Source: Pleurostoma richardsiae (Eukaryota; Ascomycota; Sordariomycetes; Calosphaeriales; Pleurostomataceae). Taken from it: a stretch of 64,000 nucleotides of DNA. Numbering within the stretch: the first letter of the stretch is position 1; each line of letters starts with the position of its first letter. The position numbers and the translations under genes are program-made. Positions 56,874-64,000 of this stretch are shown piece by piece. Location of the stretch: assembly GCA_030052745.1 (NCBI GenBank), contig JANBVO010000061.1, positions 62,001 to 126,000 of the forward strand, given 5' to 3'. Under the pieces are notes generated by a model. That model was not told the origin of the DNA. It worked only from the letters and a program-made list of their open reading frames with translations, and did no database searches.

Positions 56874-58539
56874 ATGTCCACCGCAGTAGGCAAGAATGAC
56901 GAGGAGAGCGCTGTTCAGGCCGTTGGGGAGGCAGAACAAATCTCACGGCTTAAGAGATGGTATCGCAGCCCACTCTTTAACGTCATCCTGGTCGGCTTGA
57001 TCTCTTTCACTCAGCCAGGCATATGGAATGCGCTGAACAGTATGTGTAGCAACCCAATAGCTCACACTAACGCTAACCATAATATAGGCACTGGAGCTGG
57101 AGGCCAACAAGAGCCGTATCTCGTAAACGGGTCAAACTCGCTGACGTTCGGGTATGGTCGCAGTGTGTGGAAATTATTGGTGTGCTGAATGTTTCGGCTG
57201 ACCTGTTGCAGTATCATGGTTTTCGGCTGCTCGATCTTCTCGATACTTGCAAACAAGTACGGAATCAAGAAGGTTTTGATTCTCGGAACTCTGGGCTATG
57301 CGCCGTACTCGGCATCCCTCTATGTTAACAATCGCTATGGCGTTGAGTGGTTCGTCCTGTTCGGAGGCGCGACCTGCGGAATTGCGGCCTCTGCCCTGTG
57401 GGCTTCTGAAGGTGCGATCGCTCTGGGCTATGGAGATGTCAAGGACAGGGGCAAATATAGTAAGTTGACCATGGTCATCGCGTAAGTATCTCTGCCGGAC
57501 CTAACCTGTTGCAGCCGGTATCTGGCTCGGACTCAGAGAACTCGGCCAGCTCATTGGAGCATCTATCCAGTTGTCACTCAATGTCAACGACAACCATCGT
57601 GGAAAAGTGTCTTACACCACGTATCTGGTTCTCATCAGTCTGCAGTGCCTTGGGCTTCCGCTCGCGCTTCTTGTCTCGTCTCCGAACAAGATAATTCGCC
57701 GCAATGGCAAAGGCATCCGTGATCCCACCGAAAACAAGGCGGTCTTGGGCGAGTTCCGCAGGATGTGGGCTCTCCTGAGGAAACCACAGATATATTTCCT
57801 GATACCGATACTGGTCGGGTTCAGCTGGAACGGAACCTATATCGGCATCTACCTGACCAAGTACTTCTCAGTTCGGTCAAGGACCCTTGGCTCGCTGACT
57901 TCTGGCATCGTGGCTACATTCGCCAACATCTTTTGGGGTTGGTTCTATGATCTCAAGTATTTCAGCCGTCCCACTTTGGCGAAGTGGACCTGGTTCTTCT
58001 TCGCCGTCTTCATGGTCTCTCTGTTCGGATGGCAGTTTGCAAACGAGAAGCTGTACTCCAGCGCCGTGCCCAAGGTGACGCTCGACTGGGACAATGCTGG
58101 GTTCGGCAGGGGATTTGCTGTAATGGTGCTGATGAGGTTGGTGCTAGCCAGCCAGAGAGGTGGCAGGCGATCGTGCTGACAGCAATCCAGATTCATGAAT
58201 GAGTCCCACTACATGTTTGTGTACTGGATTATCGGCGCCTTTTTCGATGACATCGAAACCCTGACACTCGCCGTGGGAATCGTGCGGTCGTTCGAGTCTG
58301 TCGGCTCCTGCCTCGCTTTCGGCATCGGAGCCGCCGACGTGGCCCCGATGGTCAACTTGATCATCGCGTTCGTTATGTTCTGCCTGACGATACCCGCAAC
58401 CACGCGTGTGGTCTTCTTGGTTCCGGAGCGCCCGGTGAACAACGCAAAGACGGAGGACGACGCTTCATCAGCGGACCTTGCAACCGACCCAGTCACAGTG
58501 AGTAAGGCGGCTGATGCAGTCGACGGTCCGCATGCGTGA
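56874..58539 (+). CDS. UNC93-like MFS membrane protein
   Basis: Polytopic transporter-like protein of 482 residues. Exons 56874-57039, 57088-57151, 57212-57459, 57515-58136 and 58191-58539 close in frame. The first helix region (LFNVILVGLISFTQPGIWNALN) and the following short Gly-rich loop (TGAGGQQ), then MVFGCSIFSILANKYGIKK, are the fungal UNC93/DUF895 signature. About eleven membrane segments can be counted, with a charged C-terminal tail. Yeast members of this group transport small molecules or ions poorly defined so far. It lies between the dioxygenase and a reductase and could import or export their substrate. Confidence 0.9.
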
Positions 58540-58754
58540 TGAGTTGCATCAAAAGAATAAGGTTAGCTCCTCTCTGAAAGACTGATGGGAGGTACATGCA
58601 GGATAAAGCACCAAGATCGTATTTCTCTAGCGAAAGGTTCTAGTAGAAGACTCAATTACAAGCTCTACTTAGCATTTGCGGACTACATAGTGCGACATAC
58701 TATTCATGTTCAAGAAGTCCAGACTGACCATGAAGTTCCCATATGACGTCGAAT

Positions 58755-59889
58755 TCATCCGGACGAGGCGGCCCCTTTTAGAAAGGCGTCCAGCGACTCT
58801 GACAGCGACTTAGCAACGTTCTTCTCCTTCGGCTCATAACCTAGCAATTCCCTTGCACGCGCGCTTTGACAACGCATGTTGATTCCAAACATGGTGATTA
58901 TATGGTCGCTCCACTCATGAATGTCCCGGTCGTTCCTGTACTGGGCCGCCTCGGTCGGGTCTCCGACAGCCAGAGACTTGATCTCGTCCGTTGTTATGAT
59001 GCCACTCTCTTTAGCTAGAGGCACAAACAGCTCCATAAAGTCTCGAAAACTCATTTCTATGTCCCCGCCGAAGTAGTACGCATCTACACCCCACAGCCTC
59101 GGATCGTATTCGTCCGGTCCGCAGAGAGCGTCATCAACCAAGGCGACGTACATCCTAGCTAGGTCGACCACGTGTACGAATGTCTCCCTATTTGCGCCCT
59201 TGCCAATGACAAAGCCCGAGTCGAAGGCTCGCATGGTTGATACGACATCCGGCAGAGTTAGGAAAGTCGGATGATTTGGGGATGGGCTTAGACCGTGGAC
59301 ATATGCCGGTGAGATGATGGCGACGTTCATGGTCGAGGCGTAGGACCGTACACGGCTATCGGTGTCCTTGTGTGTTGTCCCCTCTGGGCGGTTCTTGATT
59401 GCATCGATGTCCGCGATGTCGTCCCAAATCATTGGGCTAGATTCGCCACACGGCTGCTCCCATATCAGGGCGGCGCCGGCAGTATGGATGTAGAAGCCTC
59501 TGGTAGGTCGGGAGGAGAGGCCGCGGGCGACCGCGTCCGTCACCCGCATGTAGAGGTCAGGCGCAGTGTCTGGGCGTTGTGTTAGTGTCGGCAGGATCCC
59601 GGCCAGCGGCACTCACTAATCACGATCGCAGCGGCTCTAGACTGTTCCTCGATCGTGTAGAGGTCCTCAAGGTCGCCAATCACAGTTTTCACGGCTGGGA
59701 AACGTTCCTGATATCTCATTGCCTTGTCTGGGCTTCTGAAGAGGGCGGTAATGCTTAAATTAGAGTTCTTTGACAATAATCCGTCGATGACTGCCCCTCC
59801 GATGTGGCCAGTCGCGCCAATGCTGGGATGGCGTCAACCTAGCAGCAACCTACTTCGCTGGATACTACTCACAAGAAGATGTTTGCCAT
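58755..59889 (-). CDS. Atypical SDR (NmrA/epimerase-like) NAD(P)-binding protein
   Basis: Rossmann-fold protein of 345 residues, extended/atypical SDR type. Exons 59889-59873 (only 17 bp), 59822-59617 and 59569-58755 close in frame. The first junction builds the dinucleotide motif FIGATGHIGGAVIDGLL, so the tiny exon 1 is required. Later blocks are RGFYIHTAGAALIW, VAIISPAYVHGLSPSPN, NRETFVHVVDLARMYVALVDDAL, and the C-terminal ELLGYEPKEKNVAKSL. It lacks a clean YxxxK. Such fungal proteins act as reductases/epimerases or redox sensors. It is convergent with the UNC93-like gene. Confidence 0.87.
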
Positions 59890-60904
59890 TGTATTTGTCC
59901 TCTATGGCTTCGTTGCTCTGCGGAGCATGTACTGTAGAAAGTGCTACCGAGAACTTGCTTTAAGGTATGGTTGTCCACATAACACAGGTATCTCAAATTC
60001 TCCAGGAGGCACGATCTTGGCTTTTAAGCCCTGCAGAATGCCTTTCTCCCTGCGTGGACTCCGTGGAGGATGTGATGAATAAGCACTTCTCATACAACAA
60101 GTGTGAGAGAACAACAATTGGGGCTGAAGGTTACACTGTCTAGGAATGGGGTAGCTCTGCGTCGGCTTCCTACATGTATGCCACCTATTCTGCCATGGCA
60201 TGCGGGGAAGATTCGTCTGGTCAGGACCTCAGAGCGAAACTGAGAGCTTGAACTGTACCTGGCGGGGCCACATTTCTCAACAGCATCCAGCAGTACAGTG
60301 TTAAGATGCATGTGCCGTCACATGTCCGATTGTTCTAAGGCTTGATGTCGAATGTCTCTGTGTCTGATATCTACAGAACCGCGTAAGAGGACCTCCGTCG
60401 GAAAGCTTCTGGCGGTGCACTTGATGCTGGAATTAGCTCCCGATAAGCTCTCGGGAGCTTAGGCAAGCTATAAACGGGTAGTGAATAGTGTGACAGCGGC
60501 AGCCGGGGCTTACCGTACCCGCTGAATTGTCCGGGGACGCGTGCCGGTGCAGCGCGCTAGGTCAAGAATGGTCTTCAATGCGTCTGCGTCTTCCTCTGCG
60601 GCTTCTGAGTTTGAGTGATATACGGGAGGCTCACTGGAGCAACACCAGCTGGGCAGCAGCCTGTCACATCTCACAATATGCCGGAGAGGGGTTCTGTAGG
60701 AAGCAGAAGTTGATGAGGGATAGATGTCTATCCCGGCCCCTTGTGCTCCTCTGTTCGCGTTTGCATCTTGCCCCAAATTTTGTCTCCTGTGCGCGGCTGG
60801 TCCAAGCAAACACTTGTGTCTTCGACTGCCTTGTCATTGCCCCTTTGCTGTTCTTGTTCTCCGGCCAGCCTGCGACACATTACGGGAGATAGCCGTAACA
60901 CAAA
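59890..60904. other. Intergenic region, no supported gene
   Basis: About 1 kb upstream of two divergent genes (SDR-like and methyltransferase). Open frames carry no recognisable features. Confidence 0.5.
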
Positions 60905-62103
60905 ATGGCAGGTGGCAGTCCCGCCAGTGGTGCAGAATCTTCCCCGCGCGACCCTAATCCGGCATCGCCGACCATCGAGGCTGATCCTGCCATCGAACAC
61001 GCTGATGACGCCGATTCGGCCGTCGGCTCCGGGAGCTTTGTCTCCAGTGATTCCCTGACTGACAGCATCTTTGAGTACCGCCGTCTGCACGGTCGTACCT
61101 TTCAGAATTCCAAGACGACCGAGTACTGGGCGCCGAACGACGAGCAGCAGAATGAGGGACTCGACATTCTCCACAATGCACTCGTCATGATTCAGGACGA
61201 TAACCTTTTCCTAGCGCCTATCGGCGATAACCCACAGCAAGTCATAGATATCGGTACTGGGACCGGTATCTGGGCCATCGACTTCGCGGACCAGTTCCCC
61301 AGCGCGGAAGTCGTTGGCACGGATATCAGTCCAATCCAGCCCAGCTGGGTGCCGCCAAACCTGAAATTCGTCATCGAGGATTGCCTCCTGGACTGGACAT
61401 GGACCGAAGACCACTTTGATTTCGTCAACATTCGCAGCAGTGAGACATACCCTCTTTCCCCCATAGGGCCGCGAAGCAGTGACGCTGACTTGACACACGG
61501 CATACAGTGTATGGAAGTATCCCCGACTTTGGCGATCTATACAAGAGCGCGTACAAGCATCTCAAGCCCGGCGGCTGGATGCAGAATCTGGAGGTGGAGT
61601 GCAAGTTGAAAACGGACCACGTCGACCTGCCCGAGGACCATATTTTCAATAAATGGGGTGATTTGTTCTATGAGGGGGGCGAGAAGATGGGGCGGACCTT
61701 CGCCATCGCGTGTGACCATCAAATGCGCGACTACATGGTGGCTGCTGGGTTTGTCAACATTGAGGAAAAGAAGATTAAGATGCCCACACATGGCTGGCCG
61801 AAGGATAAGAGGCTGCAGCACGTGGGTCTTCTCGTGCAGGCGTGCCTAGATGAGAGTCTCGAGGGTTTCGCCCTGTTTCTCTTTACGCAGGTCATGGGTT
61901 GGGAGAAGGCAGAGGTGACTGTCCTCTTGGCAAAGATGCGGAGGGAGATGAGGAGGAAGGATCTCTGTGCCTACACGATATTGTCAGCCGCCTACCCTTA
62001 CCCCTTTCTAGGATCTTCTTCCCGATACTGACCACAGGAGACTCTTAGGACAATCGTGTATGGACAGAAACCGCCTAATACCGAAAAGGAGTCGGAGACC
62101 TGA
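60905..62103 (+). CDS. LaeA-like S-adenosylmethionine-dependent methyltransferase
   Basis: Class I methyltransferase of the large fungal LaeA-like group, 354 residues. Exons 60905-61439, 61508-61982 and 62049-62103 close in frame. An acidic, Ser-rich N-terminus is followed by EYRRLHGRTF, a hallmark of the group, then SAM motif I VIDIGTGTGIWAIDFA, VVGTDISPIQPSWVPPNL, and the post-motif GSIPDFGDLYKSAYKHLKPGGW. The last short exon supplies TIVYGQKPP, the expected C-terminal strand; without the GTCAGC...CTTAG intron the protein would end in an unrelated tail at 62031. LaeA regulates secondary metabolism, but most paralogues, this one likely included, have unknown targets. Confidence 0.9.
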
Positions 62104-63119
62104 ATGTCTACTACTGCACTGCTATCCTGCCTTGGAACATTGTGTGATGCGGCTACTATGACGACGACGACAACGATAATGATTATGACCTTGGTAGCGG
62201 CAACCATGTCGAGGTGCGCACCCGCCAGTAGGGATTCCTCTTCAACTTTGGTTGCTTTGGGACACCGATGGAGGAATGCTTGACTCGAATAGCAAGGGTC
62301 GAGCTATTACGTCTTGGCTTACAAGGAGTCAGCAGGCTCCGCGGCCGGCTCAGCAAAGTCTTCGCTGGACAACTTTGATTTTTACCTCCAGCTCGTACAA
62401 GAGACTGTGCCAAAATCAGTTCAGGTTGGAGGACCTTGAATCGGCCCTAAAACATGGACTCGTTCTCTTTCTTTCACCTGAGTCAAGCGTTTCTAGCTCT
62501 GGTTAAGACATCTGAAGATGGCTCGCATAATATTCTTCTTGAAAGATGCTGAGACAGAAATCAGTCTTTAACAGGTGTATTGGCGGAACCTGTGCATATT
62601 TTACGAGGACTTCGCCTCCGATCCTTCGCGTCGTCGGCGTTGCCAAGAGATCACAGACGTAGCCGCCGCGGCATCCTGAATAAGGCTGACGAGAACTCGC
62701 TAGGTAGCCAAGCCAGTATACCTTATAATGAGCATGATGTGTACTATGAACACGAGACCAAATATTGCCCCACGTCTTCGATCGAATCAATCGTATGCTT
62801 ATAATTGACTGTTTCTCGGGGAACTTCGGCTTCGGAACCCCGCTGTGTCAAGCAGCCTGAGCCGGAGCCGGAGCCGGAGATAAGAATCTACCCTACGGAG
62901 CCGCGATCAACACGCGCGTCAACGCAGAAGGTCCTAGGATAATACTTATTATAGCTGATCCTTCAACGGCCATGCCTGCGCGGCCTCTTTTACCGATCAT
63001 TTTCACTCCCCTTGAACAACTTTGATCCACTGTATTGGTTCCTCGCATCGTGTTGAGCCTACGGTAGTAAGGAGATCAGGTCCAGGGTATGCTTCATTAT
63101 TAACTTCTAGCATCTAACG
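62104..63119. other. Intergenic region with 6-bp tandem repeat
   Basis: No supported gene. GAGCCG occurs three times head to tail at 62859-62876. Small frames at 62252 and 62580 have no features. Confidence 0.5.
62859..62876 (+). repeat. Three tandem GAGCCG units
   Basis: Perfect 6-bp unit three times in a gene-free stretch. Confidence 0.7.
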
Positions 63120-63881
63120 ATGGCAATACAAACTCCACAGAGGCATGCCACCCCCCGGCAGAGAAGCATGTCTACCATCTTTCACGTGGTTGGGCTCCTA
63201 TTCTTTGCGGCATCGCTCTCCTGGCTCCCTAATATCACAAACCCTCTGCATAATGGATTCGGCGGCTCGTACCAGTTTCTAACCATCATCGCTCTCACAA
63301 TATCCACCATAACATTCGGGCTCGGTCTCCTTGCCGATGTCTCTCGAAGCAAACAGCTATTTATCCTGAAGAACACGCTCTCAGTATGCGCAACGCCGCT
63401 CGAGGTCCTCATCAGCGTGGCATATTGGGGCCTTGGTGCTGTTGATAAGAGACTCTTCGTGCCTCCTGGGTACGAGCTTCCGTTTATTCCGGACTTGGGG
63501 TTCCACGCCGTTCCAGCTGTCATGTTAACGCTAGACTTGATGCTCTTGAGTCCTCCGTGGTCAATTAAGACCTACAGCGCTATGGCCCTTAGCTTGGTGT
63601 TGGCCTTTCTATACTTGGGCTGGGTTGAGTACTGCTTTTCGCTCAACGGATGGTGAGACGTCCTAACAGCTCACTGATCGGCAGTAACAAGAATTGACAC
63701 TCCTTGCAGGTATCCTTACCCATTCCTTGCACAGCTTTCCACCTGGCAAAAGCTATTTCTTTGTGTTATCTCGGCGTCCCTAATGACGGGAAGCACCATG
63801 GTTCTGAAGTGGATGTATGGACTAGTTCGCGGGCACGAGGAACCAAGGGGAAGCGCCTTCGATCCCGTCAAGAAAGACTGA
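63120..63881 (+). CDS. FAR-17a/AIG1-like multi-span membrane protein
   Basis: Integral membrane protein of 234 residues with six predicted spans. Exons 63120-63652 and 63710-63881, joined across a 57-bp intron (GTGAGA...TTGCAG), close in frame. The spans begin FHVVGLLFFAASLSWLP, then LTIIALTISTITFGLGLLAD. Animal AIG1/ADTRP members are membrane threonine hydrolases acting on fatty-acid esters of hydroxy fatty acids; the nucleophile Thr and partner His cannot be assigned with confidence here, though His in DLGFHAVPAVML is well placed. The C-terminus is short and charged (FDPVKKD). A later in-frame ATG (MSTIFHV) is an alternative start. Confidence 0.85.
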
Positions 63882-64000
63882 GCAAAGAAGGGTCAGTGAT
63901 CAGGCAAATGCGGCCTGGCATGGATCATTAATTACTAGCAAGGTCAACACTGTTGACTATATCCCATCGTCCATGAAATGGGAACTTATTGCAGCTTTGG
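63882..64000. other. Window end, no gene
   Basis: The last 119 bases show no coding feature. Confidence 0.5.

Noticed and set aside
1-64000. CRISPR array, bacterial operons, ribosome binding sites
   Set aside because: The sequence is clearly eukaryotic with spliceosomal introns; no regularly spaced repeats seen.

Overview
The window is nuclear DNA of a filamentous ascomycete (Pezizomycotina, most likely a Sordariomycete). The evidence is short 45-125 bp GT-AG introns, dense but irregular gene spacing, Zn2Cys6 regulators, a sedolisin, a LaeA-like methyltransferase and a SdrA/PAD/FDC cluster. I rebuilt 20 intact multi- or single-exon protein genes, three broken genes and one weak hypothetical gene. 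No tRNA, rRNA or complete transposon was recognised.

Layout. 0-1.9 kb is AT-rich intergenic DNA with dispersed TACCTAGGTA-type palindromes. 1.9-14.4 kb is a housekeeping block: TIM50, a Ted1/Cdc1-type phosphoesterase, a secreted tripeptidyl-peptidase (sedolisin), exosome subunit RRP41/SKI6, an ER protein disulfide isomerase and ESCRT factor VTA1. 15.5-19.6 kb has an HSL-type hydrolase and a DHA1 drug/polyamine transporter. 19.6-29.5 kb is gene-poor and decaying: a short-chain dehydrogenase relic, a Zn2Cys6 regulator with a frame break and a zinc alcohol dehydrogenase with two frame breaks. 31.0-36.6 kb holds a small secreted six-cysteine protein resembling BAS2, a quinone-oxidoreductase-like MDR protein and an eight-exon Zn2Cys6 regulator. 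37.6-39.0 kb is a MetE-like methyltransferase.

Two functional modules stand out. At 39.9-46.4 kb a sugar/H+ symporter and a cytosolic GH2 beta-galactosidase are divergently transcribed from a shared 1.2-kb promoter, the arrangement of LAC12-LAC4 in Kluyveromyces and lacpA-bgaD in Aspergillus: uptake followed by intracellular hydrolysis of lactose or a related beta-galactoside. At 48.9-54.1 kb the flavin prenyltransferase PAD1, a Zn2Cys6 regulator and the prFMN-dependent decarboxylase FDC1 lie in the order PAD-regulator-FDC, matching the Aspergillus padA-sdrA-cdcA weak-acid (sorbate/cinnamate) decarboxylation cluster: PAD1 makes the cofactor, FDC1 uses it, and the regulator between them probably switches both on.

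54.8-63.9 kb continues with an eight-exon TauD-type dioxygenase, an UNC93-like transporter, an atypical SDR/NmrA-like reductase, a LaeA-like methyltransferase and a FAR-17a/AIG1-type membrane protein; these could be a small accessory cluster, but nothing in the sequence proves joint function. Exon boundaries were inferred by eye from splice consensus, reading-frame closure and remembered family sequences.
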